From contig NZ_LRRH01000056.1 of the NCBI RefSeq assembly GCF_001646785.1, positions 1 through 64,000 on the forward strand: 64,000 bases of DNA, in the 5' to 3' direction. Below the pieces are notes generated by a model. That model had not been told where the DNA came from. It made no database searches and saw nothing but the letters and a program-made list of their open reading frames with translations. Positions 26,147 to 36,182 of the stretch are shown here, piece by piece. The position numbers and the translations under genes are program-made. Origin of the DNA: Rhodococcus phenolicus (GTDB lineage: Bacteria > Actinomycetota > Actinomycetes > Mycobacteriales > Mycobacteriaceae). Each line of letters opens with the position of its first letter. Positions within the stretch are counted from its first letter, which is position 1.

Positions 26147-26737
26147 GTGGAGATCTGGATTCTCGCGGCACTGCTCGGACTCGGACTGGCGGCCGCCACC
26201 GGCCTGCGCACGTTCCTGCCGTTGCTCATGCTCGGCGCCGCCGTGCACTTCGAGCTGTTCGGGATCGTCCTGAACGAGTCGATGCAGTGGATCGGATCGC
26301 CGGCCGCGCTGGTCGCCCTGGCGATCGCGACCGCCGTGGAGGTTCTCGCCGATCTCGTCCCGCTGGTCGACAACGCGATGTCGCTGATCGGTACCGTCAC
26401 CCGCCCGGTGGCGGGAGCCGTCGCGGCGTGGGCCGCGTTCGCGAATCTCGATCCGGCGATGGCGGCCGTCGCGGGCATCGTCATCGGCGCGCCGACCGCG
26501 CTGGCCGTGAGTACCGCCCAGACGGGAACACGCGCGGTGAGCACGGCGACGACCGCGGGCCTCGGGAACCCGATCATGTCGGTGATCGACAGTGTCACCT
26601 CGTTCGTGACGTCGCTGATCTCGATGGTGCTGCCGCTGCTCGTCCTCCCGCTGCTCGCGCTGCTCGGATGGTTCGGTTTCCGCGGCTACCGCCGCTTCCG
26701 GCGCCCGCGCGGAGCGGTGACCGAGCCGGCCGGATAG
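26147..26737 (+). CDS. DUF4126-family membrane protein
   Basis: A 196-residue membrane protein with four to five helices. It starts with a helix containing the family motif AAATGLRTFLPLL and continues with a short helix near SPAALVALAIATAVEVLADLVPL. The VDN-MSLIG and VSTAQTGTRAVST segments fit DUF4126. Function unknown. GTG 26147 gives a first helix beginning at residue 3. Upstream it diverges from the AAA ATPase gene; the alpha/beta hydrolase follows after 38 bp. Confidence 0.8.
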   Translation: MEIWILAALLGLGLAAATGLRTFLPLLMLGAAVHFELFGIVLNESMQWIGSPAALVALAIATAVEVLADLVPLVDNAMSLIGTVTRPVAGAVAAWAAFANLDPAMAAVAGIVIGAPTALAVSTAQTGTRAVSTATTAGLGNPIMSVIDSVTSFVTSLISMVLPLLVLPLLALLGWFGFRGYRRFRRPRGAVTEPAG

Positions 26738-26775
26738 ATCCGGTCGCCGTAAAGTCCGGGTCTTCTGATAGACAC

Positions 26776-27741
26776 ATGGACATGTCGGAAACCGAGATCA
26801 CCTTCACCAGCGGAGACGTGACGCTGTACGGCAGCCTGCGAGTACCCGCTGCCGGTGACACCCCGGTTCCCGCCGTGCTGCTCCTCGCCGGCAGCGGCCC
26901 CACCGACCGCAACGGCGACAGCGCGTTGCTGCCGGGCCCGATCGGCACCCTCCGCCATCTCGCGGACATCCTCGAGATCAACGGTTTCGCGAGCCTGCGC
27001 TACGACAAGCTCGGCAGCGGCGTCACCGGGCTCGGCCCGTACGAGGTCGCCGACGTCGCCGATCTCGGCTTCTCCACCTTCATCGACGCCGCCCGCGACG
27101 GACTGCGGTTCCTCGCGGACCAGCCGGGCGTCGACCCCGAGCGCGTGTACGTCGTCGGGCACAGCGAGGGCGCGCTCATCGCGCTGTCGCTCGCGCACGC
27201 CGGTGAGCCGGTCGCGGGCCTCGCCCTGCTCGAGCCGCTCGCGGTGCGCCTGCTGGACCTGCTGACCGCCCAGATCGACGCGCAGCTCGACGCGGTCGTT
27301 GCGGCCGGTCAGCTGGCCGTCCAGGTGGCCGACGAACTGCGGGTGGCGCTCACCGGAGCGGTGGAGTCGTTGCGCGCCGACGGCACCCTCAGCGACCGCC
27401 TGCCCGAGCCGCTGCGCAATGCCGGTCTGGTTCCGACGAACGCGAAGGCGCTCGCCGAGGAGGACGCGCTGGACCCGCGCATGCTCGCCGCGCAGATCGA
27501 CAGTGCACTGCCCGTGCTCACGAGCGTCTCCGACAAGGACATCCAGTTGCGCGTCGAGGACGTCGATGCGCTCGACGACGCGCTCGTGCACACCAAGCTC
27601 ACGTCGCTGCGTCTGCGCAACGCCAACCACGTCCTCAAGGACATCGGCGATCAGCAGTCCACCGGCGCCGATTACATCGCCGACCTGCCGTATTCCTCGG
27701 AGTTCACCGACGGTTTCGGGGCCTGGCTGCGGGGTCTGTGA
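26776..27741 (+). CDS. Alpha/beta hydrolase
   Basis: A 321-residue hydrolase. The oxyanion region is LLAGSGPTDRNGDS, and the nucleophile elbow is VGHSEGA (Ser within GHSEG). The catalytic His is probably in RNANHVLKDI near the C-terminus, and an acidic residue lies in the preceding strands. Close to the family of YqiA/S9-like bacterial esterases with a DRNGD motif. Substrate unknown. ATG 26776 is used; a second ATG lies two codons later. It follows the DUF4126 gene on the same strand. Confidence 0.82.
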   Translation: MDMSETEITFTSGDVTLYGSLRVPAAGDTPVPAVLLLAGSGPTDRNGDSALLPGPIGTLRHLADILEINGFASLRYDKLGSGVTGLGPYEVADVADLGFSTFIDAARDGLRFLADQPGVDPERVYVVGHSEGALIALSLAHAGEPVAGLALLEPLAVRLLDLLTAQIDAQLDAVVAAGQLAVQVADELRVALTGAVESLRADGTLSDRLPEPLRNAGLVPTNAKALAEEDALDPRMLAAQIDSALPVLTSVSDKDIQLRVEDVDALDDALVHTKLTSLRLRNANHVLKDIGDQQSTGADYIADLPYSSEFTDGFGAWLRGL

Positions 27742-27833
27742 CCGCGCCTCGCGAAAATTGGGGATGTAAAAAACCCGTCATTGGGGTATGGTTCCCCGTT
27801 AACCCGCTGGATACTCGAGAAAGGTACGGTCCG

Positions 27834-27911
27834 ATGCAGCATCACAAGCGCATGTATCGATTCGTACCCGAGTTCCACTTCCACTGCGCCGCACGGCGAT
27901 CCCGGGAATAG
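27834..27911 (+). CDS. Short ORF, possible regulatory leader peptide
   Basis: A 25-codon ORF (MQHHKRMYRFVPEFHFHC and onwards) with a GAGAAAGG sequence about 8 bp upstream. Four of 25 residues are His and four are aromatic. It is followed 22 bp later by an intrinsic terminator and then by the orphan gene at 28004. This is the layout of a leader peptide plus attenuator, but it could equally be a chance ORF in front of the terminator of the hydrolase transcript. Proposed from sequence layout alone. Confidence 0.35.
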   Translation: MQHHKRMYRFVPEFHFHCAARRSRE

Positions 27912-27933
27912 AGTCACAGCCGACTCGCTTCTC

Positions 27934-27969
27934 GGGCACCCCAGGCACATCGCCTCGGGTGCCCTTTTT
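27934..27969 (+). terminator. Intrinsic terminator (attenuator candidate)
   Basis: GGGCACCC (27934-27941) pairs with GGGTGCCC (27957-27964), with a nested AGG/CCT pair inside the loop, followed immediately by TTTTT (27965-27969). One of the few terminators here with a proper U-tract. Confidence 0.85.
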
Positions 27970-28003
27970 CATCCCCATACTTTTCGATTGCAAGGAGAAA
28001 CAC

Positions 28004-28240
28004 ATGAAGTTGCGACTGGGAGCCACCGGCTCCGTCCCGAAGAACCTGCCCACCGATCTGACCGGGCACGCCATCACGATCGACCTCAGCCACGTCGACG
28101 CCGAGAAGGGCGCGCTCGCAGCCGATCTCATCCGTGAACTGCTCGACCGCGGTGCCGCCCGGCTCGTCATCTCCGACGGCAGGGGCACCACCGAGTTCGA
28201 GACGACGCGACAGGAAACCGCCCACCCGTACGCGGCCTGA
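28004..28240 (+). CDS. 78-residue orphan protein downstream of a terminator
   Basis: MKLRLGATGSVPKNLPTDL opens a small soluble protein with a mixed alpha/beta pattern: strands around AITIDLSH and RLVISDG, a helix around AADLIRELLDRGAA, then a polar tail. No Cys, no membrane segment, no domain recognised. A strong ribosome site (AAGGAG about 8 bp upstream) supports expression. It is preceded by a short ORF and a terminator and faces purH. No function proposed. Confidence 0.72.
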   Translation: MKLRLGATGSVPKNLPTDLTGHAITIDLSHVDAEKGALAADLIRELLDRGAARLVISDGRGTTEFETTRQETAHPYAA

Positions 28241-28279
28241 CATCCAGGTCCGGGCGGGTGGGCGGCTGCCCGGCGAAAC

Positions 28280-29842
28280 TCAGTGCGCGAAGTGGCGCGC
28301 GCCCGTCAGGTAGAGGGTGATACCGGCCTCGCGGGCAGCGTCGATCACCTCGTTGTCACGAACCGATCCGCCCGGCTGCACGACGGCCTTGACGCCGGCC
28401 TCGGTGAGGACCTGCAGGCCGTCGGCGAACGGGAAGAACGCGTCCGACGCCGCAACCGCGCCGGTGACACGCTCGCCGGCGCGGGTGACCGCGAGACGCG
28501 CCGAGTCGACCCGGTTGACCTGACCCATCCCGACGCCGACGGTCGCGCCGTCGGACGCCAGCAGGATTGCGTTGGACTTCACGGCACGGCATGCGCGCCA
28601 GGCGAATTCCAGATCGGCGAGGGTCTGCTCGTCGGCGGCCTCACCGCACGCGAGCTCCCAGTTCGCGGCGGTGTCGCCGTCGGCGGTGAGCAGATCGCGC
28701 TCCTGCAGCAGCAGGCCACCGGAGATCTGACGCAGCTCGATCTGCGCGGACTTCGGGGAATCGGCCCGCAGGATGCGGATGTTCTTCTTACGCGCGAGGA
28801 CCTCGACGGCACCGTCCGCGTATGCCGGGGCGATGATCACCTCGGTAAAGATCTCGGCGACCTGCTCGGCCATCTCGACGCTGACCTCGCGGTTGACGGC
28901 GATGACGCCGCCGAACGCGGACACCGGGTCGCACTCGTGCGCCTTGCGGTGGGCCTCGGCGACGGTGTCCGCGACAGCGATGCCGCACGGGTTGGCATGC
29001 TTGATGATCGCGACACACGGACGGTCGTGGTCGTGCGCGGCGCGCCACGCAGCGTCGGCGTCCTGGTAGTTGTTGTACGACATTTCCTTGCCGTGGAACT
29101 GCTCGGCCTGCGCCAGCCCCGGCTCGCCGTCCTCGTTCACGTACAGGGCGGCCGCCTGGTGCGGATTCTCGCCGTAGCGCAGCACGCTCGCGCGGGTCCA
29201 GGTCGCGCCGGCCCACGCGGGGAACTGGCTGTCCTCGTCGTCCTGCACGGCATAGCCGCTGTTCATCCAGCTCGCAACCGCGACATCGTAGGCGGCGGTG
29301 TGCTGGAACGCCTGTGCCGCGAGGGCCTTGCGCTCGGGCAGGGTGAACCCGCCTGCCTTCACGGCCTCGATGACGGCGTCGTAGCGGGCCGGGTCGACGA
29401 CCACCGCGACGGACGGGTGGTTCTTCGCGGCGGCACGCACCATGGACGGCCCGCCGATGTCGATCTGCTCGACACACTCGTCGGGGGTCGCCCCGGACGC
29501 GACGGTCTGCGTGAACGGGTACAGGTTGACGATCACCAGTTCGAACGCCTCAATGCCGAGATCCTTGATCTGGTCGAGGTGATCCTGCTTGCGGGTGTCG
29601 GCGAGGATGCCGGCGTGCACGCGCGGGTGCAGCGTCTTGACCCGGCCCTCCAGGCACTCGGGGAAGCCGGTGAGCTCCTCGACCTTCGTCACGGGGATGC
29701 CGGCGCCCGCGATGGTCGCGGCCGTGGATCCGGTGGAGACCAGTTCGACACCGGCCTCGTGCAGTCCGGTCGCCAGCTCGACCAACCCGCTCTTGTCGTA
29801 CACGCTGACCAGTGCGCGCCGCACAGCCTTACGTTCGGTCAC
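28280..29842 (-). CDS. purH: Bifunctional AICAR transformylase/IMP cyclohydrolase
   Basis: Last two steps of purine synthesis: formylation of AICAR with 10-formyl-THF, then ring closure to IMP. The 520-residue protein has the N-terminal cyclohydrolase domain (SVYDKSGL, then [20 protein letters not shown]) and a C-terminal transformylase domain including KHANPCG (the Lys-His catalytic site). Normal length for the family. purN ends 14 bp inside its start, so the pair is coupled as in many actinobacteria (purN-purH). Confidence 0.97.
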   Translation of the reverse strand: MTERKAVRRALVSVYDKSGLVELATGLHEAGVELVSTGSTAATIAGAGIPVTKVEELTGFPECLEGRVKTLHPRVHAGILADTRKQDHLDQIKDLGIEAFELVIVNLYPFTQTVASGATPDECVEQIDIGGPSMVRAAAKNHPSVAVVVDPARYDAVIEAVKAGGFTLPERKALAAQAFQHTAAYDVAVASWMNSGYAVQDDEDSQFPAWAGATWTRASVLRYGENPHQAAALYVNEDGEPGLAQAEQFHGKEMSYNNYQDADAAWRAAHDHDRPCVAIIKHANPCGIAVADTVAEAHRKAHECDPVSAFGGVIAVNREVSVEMAEQVAEIFTEVIIAPAYADGAVEVLARKKNIRILRADSPKSAQIELRQISGGLLLQERDLLTADGDTAANWELACGEAADEQTLADLEFAWRACRAVKSNAILLASDGATVGVGMGQVNRVDSARLAVTRAGERVTGAVAASDAFFPFADGLQVLTEAGVKAVVQPGGSVRDNEVIDAAREAGITLYLTGARHFAH

Positions 29843-30455
29843 TGGGGATCACGGCCTTTCGTCCATCGGATACAACTCCACGGGTTGCGACAGCGGCGAC
29901 CACCTCGGCCAGCAACCGTCGTTCCACAACTTTGATGCGCTCGTGCAGGGTGTCCTCGTCGTCGGCGTCGAGGACCGGCACGGGTTCCTGCGCGAGGATC
30001 GGCCCGGTGTCCACTCCGCCGTCGACGAGATGCACGGTCGACCCGGTGACCTTCACGCCGTAGGCCAGGGCATCGGGGACGGCGTGCGCACCGGGGAACG
30101 CGGGCAGCAGCGCCGGATGAGTGTTGATGATGCGGCCACCGAAACGTCCCAGGAACGTCGGGCCGAGGATCTTCATGAAACCGGCGGAGACCACCAGATC
30201 GGGTTCGTGCGCGGCGACGGCGTCGGTGAGCGCGACATCCCAGGCGGCGCGGTCGGCGTGGTCGCGCAGGGAGACCCGGAAGCCGGCGATGTCCGCGTCG
30301 CGGGCGTGGTCGAGAGCCGTGCAGTCACGGTCGACGCCGACGGCCACGATCCGGGCCGGGTAGCCGTCGGTGCGGGTGGCGTCGATCAGTGATCGCAGCA
30401 GACTTCCGGTACCCGAGGCGAGTACGACGACCCGCGCCGGCGCGGTGGGCGGCAA
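29829..30455 (-). CDS. purN: Phosphoribosylglycinamide formyltransferase
   Basis: PurN transfers a formyl group from 10-formyl-THF to GAR. The 208-residue protein has the substrate-phosphate loop [10 protein letters not shown] (about 15-24), and the active-site Asn-His-Asp set is readable: Asn and His in [15 protein letters not shown] and Asp in [11 protein letters not shown] 30455 is the start that preserves the first beta strand ([10 protein letters not shown]); no ATG is available upstream in frame. Overlaps purH by 14 bp. Confidence 0.94.
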   Translation of the reverse strand: MPPTAPARVVVLASGTGSLLRSLIDATRTDGYPARIVAVGVDRDCTALDHARDADIAGFRVSLRDHADRAAWDVALTDAVAAHEPDLVVSAGFMKILGPTFLGRFGGRIINTHPALLPAFPGAHAVPDALAYGVKVTGSTVHLVDGGVDTGPILAQEPVPVLDADDEDTLHERIKVVERRLLAEVVAAVATRGVVSDGRKAVIPSDRT

Positions 30456-30546
30456 CTGGTCACGCGAGGCAGTCAGCGCTCTACTCCTGGACTCTCGAAA
30501 GGTCGGGCTCGTGAAGGGGTCGGCCGGACCATCGGCCGCCTAGAGC

Positions 30547-32175
30547 CTAGTCGCTGGTGTTGCGGGTACCTTTCGGCAGGTCCCCGTCGTCGGTCTCGTC
30601 GTCGATCTCGGCGTCGACGACGTCCGGTTCCCCGGTGTCCTTCTCGTCCGGTTCGGGGACGGGTTCCTCGTCGTCCTCCACCACTTCCGCATCGACGACG
30701 CCGGGCTCGTCGCTGCCGTCCTCCGGGTCGGTGTCCGGTTCGGCATCCGGGTCGGGCGCGGCTTCGAGCGCCTTCGGTTCGTCGAGGTCGCCGGCCGTGT
30801 CGTCCACGTCCTCGTCCCGGTCGGAATCCTCGTCCGCCTCGGCGGAACCGGAGGCCGAGTCTTCCGCCTCGGCGGAGCCGGAGGCCGAGTCGCCCGCCTC
30901 GGCGGAGCCGGAGGCCGAGTCGCCCGCCTCGGCCGTGCGCGCCGCCTCGGCTTCGGCCGCGGCCAGCTTGCCTTCGCGCCACAACAGCAGCTGCGCGGTG
31001 ATGAGTCCGAGCAGGCCCGACCACGCGAACACGAGAATCCCGGCGAGCCACCAGTTACCGCCGACCACCCCGAAGAATCCGAGCCGGCCACCGGCCGCCC
31101 AGGTCACGAGCGCGGTGGCGGCACCGGCTTCGGCGGACGCCGCCAGCACGGTCAGGGCACCGTCGCTCGCCGAGATGTACTCGCCGCGCGCCTGCGCCTC
31201 GAGGTTGCGTTTGGCGACGTACCGGCCGAGCAGCGCACCGATCGTGGCGGGCACCGCCAGCGCCACGGGCCAGAACGACGGTGCCGGTCCGGGCGGGATC
31301 GCGGCCAGCACGGGAAGCGCGGGCAGGTCGCCACCGGTGGCCTCGAACAGGCTGAGCTGGACGTCGCCGAACTCGACGGTGCTGCCCGCCAGGACCGCGG
31401 CAGCACCGATCATCACGTTCGGCAGATACAGGATCGAGACGACCAGCAGGCCCAGGACACCGATCCAGTTCTCGCCCCGGGCGAGGAGATCGCCGACGGT
31501 CTGCCACGACCACAGCATCCCGATGACAGTGAGCAGGCCTCCCATCGCGAACATCCCGAGCACCGCGCGGGTCGCGGGCCGGACCGAGTCGACCAGCCAC
31601 TCCGGGACCCCGTACCGGTTGCACAGCGGACGCCACATCTGCGACCCGACACCGAGCAGCGACGACAACAGGTACAGGCCGGTCACCCAGGCGAGGGCGC
31701 GGGCCGGGTCCGGCGTCGAGACGGGCAGCACACTCGACGCATCCTGGATGACGACGAGCGCGGTGACCGTCACGGCCAGCGGCCCGGCGAGGGTCGCGGC
31801 GGTGATCCGAGCCGCGTCGCGACCGTCGAGCGCGTACCCGCTGTGCACGACCATCGCGTCCGCCGCCGACGCGCACGAACGGGCGGACAACCACACCAGC
31901 ACCGCGGTCGGCAGCAGCGGCAGCACGCCGAGAGCGGTGTCGTCGATGGTGAGGCCGACCTGGTGCAGGCCGAGCCAGACCCCCGCGGTCGCCGCGTACA
32001 CCCCGGTGAGGTCGCTGCCGGCGGCGACGAGCGTCGTCACGACGATCGTCACGATCAGCGCCATCGTCACGGCCGGCACGCGCGCGGCGGCGCCGAGCAG
32101 GATGCGGAACTGCTCCGGATCCGGCGAATCCTGGTTCGTGGGGTGGCGGGAGTTCCGGCCTAGCGTCGAAGTCAT
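30547..32175 (-). CDS. DUF6350-family polytopic membrane protein with acidic tail (Rv0955-like)
   Basis: A 542-residue protein. Residues 25-415 contain about ten membrane helices; the last 125 residues are cytoplasmic and strikingly acidic (many Asp/Glu, few hydrophobic). The tail begins with three copies of EAGDSASGSA, encoded by a 30-bp tandem repeat, and ends with ETDDGDLPKGTRNTSD. It lies between the Rv0954-like gene and purN, the same order as in M. tuberculosis. Function unknown; the tail is likely disordered and may bind basic partners. Confidence 0.85.
   Translation of the reverse strand: MTSTLGRNSRHPTNQDSPDPEQFRILLGAAARVPAVTMALIVTIVVTTLVAAGSDLTGVYAATAGVWLGLHQVGLTIDDTALGVLPLLPTAVLVWLSARSCASAADAMVVHSGYALDGRDAARITAATLAGPLAVTVTALVVIQDASSVLPVSTPDPARALAWVTGLYLLSSLLGVGSQMWRPLCNRYGVPEWLVDSVRPATRAVLGMFAMGGLLTVIGMLWSWQTVGDLLARGENWIGVLGLLVVSILYLPNVMIGAAAVLAGSTVEFGDVQLSLFEATGGDLPALPVLAAIPPGPAPSFWPVALAVPATIGALLGRYVAKRNLEAQARGEYISASDGALTVLAASAEAGAATALVTWAAGGRLGFFGVVGGNWWLAGILVFAWSGLLGLITAQLLLWREGKLAAAEAEAARTAEAGDSASGSAEAGDSASGSAEAEDSASGSAEADEDSDRDEDVDDTAGDLDEPKALEAAPDPDAEPDTDPEDGSDEPGVVDAEVVEDDEEPVPEPDEKDTGEPDVVDAEIDDETDDGDLPKGTRNTSD
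30841..30930. repeat. Three tandem 30-bp repeats in the DUF6350 gene
   Basis: Units start at 30841, 30871 and 30901; the last two are identical and the first differs at a few bases. Each encodes a 10-residue block rich in Ala, Glu, Ser and Gly. In-frame copy-number changes would lengthen or shorten the tail without loss of frame. Confidence 0.95.
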
Positions 32176-32240
32176 CGAGTCGAGGGTGTCACCCGCCGCG
32201 GGTGGTTGCGGTCAGGCGCGCCGACCCGGCACGAACCTCG

Positions 32241-33197
32241 TCACCGCTTCTCGTCGTTCGGTTTGAACACCTGCGTGGCGTCCTGGTCTCCGGGTCCCGA
32301 GGTCGCGACGGTCGGGTCGGTGTCCTCGGTGGGGCGGACCAGCTCGGTGTCGTCGTCGTGACCGGAGGTCTCGGGCGCTCCCCCGGCCGGTTGAGCTCCC
32401 GGATACTGCTGCTGCTGACTGCTCGGGTACTGCTGGGCGGCGTGCGACTGGACCGGGAACTGCTGCGTCTCGTACGACTGCGCACCGTACGGCTGCGCGG
32501 CATACGGCTGCGCGGCATACGGCTGGCTGGGGTACTGCTGCTGGCTCGGGTACTGGCCGCTGTACTGCTGCGGAGCCTGCCCGCCGTACTGCGGGCTCTG
32601 CGGCTGCCCGCCGTACTGTTGCGGGCTCTGCGGCTGCCCGCCGTACTGCTGGGGGAACTGCCCGGCCTGCTGCGGTTGTCCGTGCTGCTGGCCGTATCCG
32701 CCGCCCTGCGGGAACTGAGGCTGCGCCGGGAACGAGCCGGGCCGGGCCGACCGCGCCGCCGGAACGAGCACGCCGATCCCGAACAGCAACGCCACCACCG
32801 CCACTGCGGTCTGCAGGAACCCGAACACGAAGATCGCCACGCCGCCCCACGCGATGCCGGAGTCGTCGGGTAACTGGAACCACTGGAACAGCGACGTCAC
32901 GAACCCGACCGCGGAGGCCGCCAGCGCGACGGCCCGCAGATCCTGGCCCGGCAGCAACGACAGGGCCGCGCACACACCGCCGAGCAGCAACATCGCCAAC
33001 GGCACCACCGCGAAGCCGAACTCGAACGCCGACAGCGCGACGTGCCCGCCGAAGTTGATCCGCATGTACGGGGCGAGACCGAGAAGGAAATTCACGACGC
33101 CGAGTACTGCGACCGCGATCGGCAACAGGACCGGCACGAGCTTGGCCGACGACCCGCCACCGCTCTGATCCGTTGTCTGGCTCCCTGGGTATGTCAT
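32241..33197 (-). CDS. DUF5336 membrane protein with Gln/Pro/Tyr-rich repeats (Rv0954-like)
   Basis: A 318-residue protein: short N-terminus, four membrane helices (about 20-140), then about 150 residues of low complexity rich in Gln, Tyr, Pro, Gly, Ser and Ala. The tail contains near-repeats [10 protein letters not shown] and [14 protein letters not shown], ending in an acidic, phospho-Thr-like segment ([11 protein letters not shown]). It matches the 34-kDa antigen family, including Rv0954, reported in mycobacterial division complexes. AGGAGG precedes the ATG by 5 bp, fixing the start at 33197. The yigZ-like gene diverges 66 bp away. Confidence 0.88.
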   Translation of the reverse strand: MTYPGSQTTDQSGGGSSAKLVPVLLPIAVAVLGVVNFLLGLAPYMRINFGGHVALSAFEFGFAVVPLAMLLLGGVCAALSLLPGQDLRAVALAASAVGFVTSLFQWFQLPDDSGIAWGGVAIFVFGFLQTAVAVVALLFGIGVLVPAARSARPGSFPAQPQFPQGGGYGQQHGQPQQAGQFPQQYGGQPQSPQQYGGQPQSPQYGGQAPQQYSGQYPSQQQYPSQPYAAQPYAAQPYGAQSYETQQFPVQSHAAQQYPSSQQQQYPGAQPAGGAPETSGHDDDTELVRPTEDTDPTVATSGPGDQDATQVFKPNDEKR

Positions 33198-33262
33198 CGA
33201 TCCTCCTGCGGTCGTCGGATGCACTGCAACCAGCGTATGCACCGATCGCCACAATGGGGGCC

Positions 33263-33886
<624 letters not shown>

Positions 33887-33894
33887 AACGCGTC

Positions 33895-33934
33895 GTGCGC
33901 GGTTTCGGTAGCGGGTGCTACCGAAACCGCGCAC
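33895..33934. repeat. Palindromic repeat, copy 2 (between converging genes)
   Basis: Perfect 18-bp arms (33895-33912 and 33917-33934) around loop GGGT, nearly identical to 22665-22704. It sits 9 bp after the yigZ-like stop and 16 bp before the sucD stop. A smaller hairpin, GGCGGCGAAGCCGCC (33936-33950), follows and touches the sucD stop. Confidence 0.9.
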
Positions 33935-33949
33935 GGGCGGCGAAGCCGC

Positions 33950-34852
33950 CTACAGGGAGTTCAGGATCTCGCGAGCGAGGGCAGCAGTCTCGGACGGCGT
34001 CTTGCCGACCTTGACGCCGGCCGCCTCGAGGGCGTCCTTCTTGGCCTGCGCGGTGCCCGAGGAACCGGAGACGATGGCGCCGGCGTGGCCCATGGTCTTG
34101 CCCTCGGGGGCGGTGAAGCCCGCGACGTAGCCGACGACCGGCTTGGTGACGTTGGCCTTGATGTAGTCGGCGGCACGCTCCTCGGCGTCGCCACCGATCT
34201 CACCGATCATGACGATGACCTTGGTCTCCGGGTCCTTCTCGAACGCCTCGATGGCGTCGATGTGAGTGGTGCCGATGACCGGGTCGCCGCCGATGCCGAT
34301 GGCGGTCGAGAAGCCGTACTCGCGCAGCTCGAACATCATCTGGTAGGTCAGGGTGCCGGACTTGGACACCAGGCCGACCGGGCCCTTGCCGGCGATGTTC
34401 GCCGGGGTGATGCCGACGAGCGCCTCACCCGGGGTGATGATGCCGGGGCAGTTGGGGCCGATGATGCGGGTCTTGTTGCCCTTCTCCACGTTGTAGGCCC
34501 ACGCGTATGCGGAGTCCTGCACGGGGATGCCCTCGGTGATGACCACGAGCAGCGGGATCTCCGCGTCGATGGCCTCGACGATGGCGTCCTTCGAGAAGGC
34601 CGGGGGAACGAACGCGATCGAGACGTCCGCGCCGGTCTCCTTGATTGCCTCGGCGACGGAGCCGAAGACGGGGAGCTCGACCGGGTTGCCGTCCTTGTCG
34701 GTGTGCGACACGGTGGTGCCGGCCTTGCGGGCGTTGACGCCGCCGACGACCTGGGTGCCGGCCTTGAGCATCAGCGCGGTGTGCTTGGTGCCCTCGCCGC
34801 CGGTGATGCCCTGGACGATGACCTTGGAATCCTTGGTAAGGAAGATTGCCAT
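33950..34852 (-). CDS. sucD: Succinyl-CoA synthetase alpha subunit
   Basis: SucD and SucC interconvert succinyl-CoA and succinate with ATP or GTP in the TCA cycle. The 300-residue protein has the CoA-binding Rossmann domain ([16 protein letters not shown]) and the phospho-histidine segment GHAGAIVSG near residue 254, plus the IIGPNCPGI motif. Normal length. Starts 16 bp after the sucC stop. Confidence 0.97.
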   Translation of the reverse strand: MAIFLTKDSKVIVQGITGGEGTKHTALMLKAGTQVVGGVNARKAGTTVSHTDKDGNPVELPVFGSVAEAIKETGADVSIAFVPPAFSKDAIVEAIDAEIPLLVVITEGIPVQDSAYAWAYNVEKGNKTRIIGPNCPGIITPGEALVGITPANIAGKGPVGLVSKSGTLTYQMMFELREYGFSTAIGIGGDPVIGTTHIDAIEAFEKDPETKVIVMIGEIGGDAEERAADYIKANVTKPVVGYVAGFTAPEGKTMGHAGAIVSGSSGTAQAKKDALEAAGVKVGKTPSETAALAREILNSL

Positions 34853-34868
34853 TGTTCTGTGTGTCCCT

Positions 34869-36038
34869 TTACTTCGCTGCGAACGCGAGCTCGGCAGCCT
34901 TGTCGGCAGCCTCGTCCATGGTGGCGACGACCGTGACCAGCGGGTGGTTGGCCTCGGCGAGGATGCGGCGACCCTCCTCGACGTTGTTGCCGTCCAGGCG
35001 CACGACGAGCGGCTTGTTGGCCTCGTCGCCCAGGGTCTGCAGGGCGCCGACGATGCCGTTGGCGACGGCGTCACACGCGGTGATGCCACCGAAGACGTTG
35101 ACGAACACGCTCTTGACCTGCGCGTCGTTCAGGATCACGTCCAGGCCGGCAGCCATGACGGCCGCGGAGGCGCCGCCACCGATGTCGAGGAAGTTGGCGG
35201 GCTTGACGCCACCGTGCTTCTCACCTGCGTATGCGACGACGTCCAGGGTCGACATGACCAGACCGGCGCCGTTACCGATGATGCCGACCTCGCCGTCGAG
35301 CTTGACGTAGTTGAGGTCGTTCTCCTTGGCCTTGAGCTCGAGCGGATCCGTCGCGTCCTTGTCCTCGAACTCGGCGTGGCCGGCCTGGCGGAAGTCGGCG
35401 TTGGCGTCGAGGGTGACCTTGCCGTCGAGGGCGAGGATCTGGTCGTCCGGCGTGCGGACGAGCGGGTTGACCTCCACGAGGAGAGCGTCTTCCTTGACGA
35501 AGACCTCCCACAGCTTCTGGATGGTCACGGCCGCGGCGTCGAGGACCTCGGCGGGCAGGTGGCCCTTCTCCGCGATCTCACGGGCGAACTCGAGGTCGAC
35601 ACCCTTGACGGCGTCGACGGCGATCTTGGCGAGGCGCTCCGGCTTGGTGGCGGCGACCTCTTCGATCTCCATGCCACCCTCGACCGAGCACATCGCGAGG
35701 TAGGTGCGGTTGGTGCGGTCGAGCAGGAAGGAGATGTAGTACTCCTCCGCGATCTCGCTCGCCTCGGCGACGAGGAGCTTCTTGACGACATGACCCTTGA
35801 TGTCGAGGCCCAGGATGTTCTCGGCGTGGGTCTGCGCGTCGTCCGCGGTGGCGGCGTACTTGACGCCACCGGCCTTGCCGCGGCCGCCGACCTTGACCTG
35901 TGCCTTGACCATCACCGGCTTGCCGATTTCCTCCGCGATCTCGCGGGCACCGGCAACCGTGTCGGTAACACGGCCGGCCGACGTCGGCACGTCATGCTTG
36001 GCGAAGAGTTCCTTCGCCTGGTATTCGAAGAGATCCAT
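34869..36038 (-). CDS. sucC: Succinyl-CoA synthetase beta subunit
   Basis: A 389-residue SucC. The ATP-grasp domain starts [36 protein letters not shown] follows, and the C-terminal domain contains [12 protein letters not shown] and the CoA/phosphate loop [11 protein letters not shown]. First gene of sucC-sucD; its upstream 144-bp gap to the membrane protein gene should hold the promoter. Confidence 0.97.
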   Translation of the reverse strand: MDLFEYQAKELFAKHDVPTSAGRVTDTVAGAREIAEEIGKPVMVKAQVKVGGRGKAGGVKYAATADDAQTHAENILGLDIKGHVVKKLLVAEASEIAEEYYISFLLDRTNRTYLAMCSVEGGMEIEEVAATKPERLAKIAVDAVKGVDLEFAREIAEKGHLPAEVLDAAAVTIQKLWEVFVKEDALLVEVNPLVRTPDDQILALDGKVTLDANADFRQAGHAEFEDKDATDPLELKAKENDLNYVKLDGEVGIIGNGAGLVMSTLDVVAYAGEKHGGVKPANFLDIGGGASAAVMAAGLDVILNDAQVKSVFVNVFGGITACDAVANGIVGALQTLGDEANKPLVVRLDGNNVEEGRRILAEANHPLVTVVATMDEAADKAAELAFAAK

Positions 36039-36182
36039 CTGCTCACCGTCTCGTCTGCGTTCACGCCCGCTCGGGGGTTTTGAGCGGGCCGGTTCGGACT
36101 CTAGTTACTTGGACGCCCCACGAAACGTCCGCACTCCCACCATGTGGCGCATGTCACGGAGTTCGGGGGCCCGCGGGCTACC

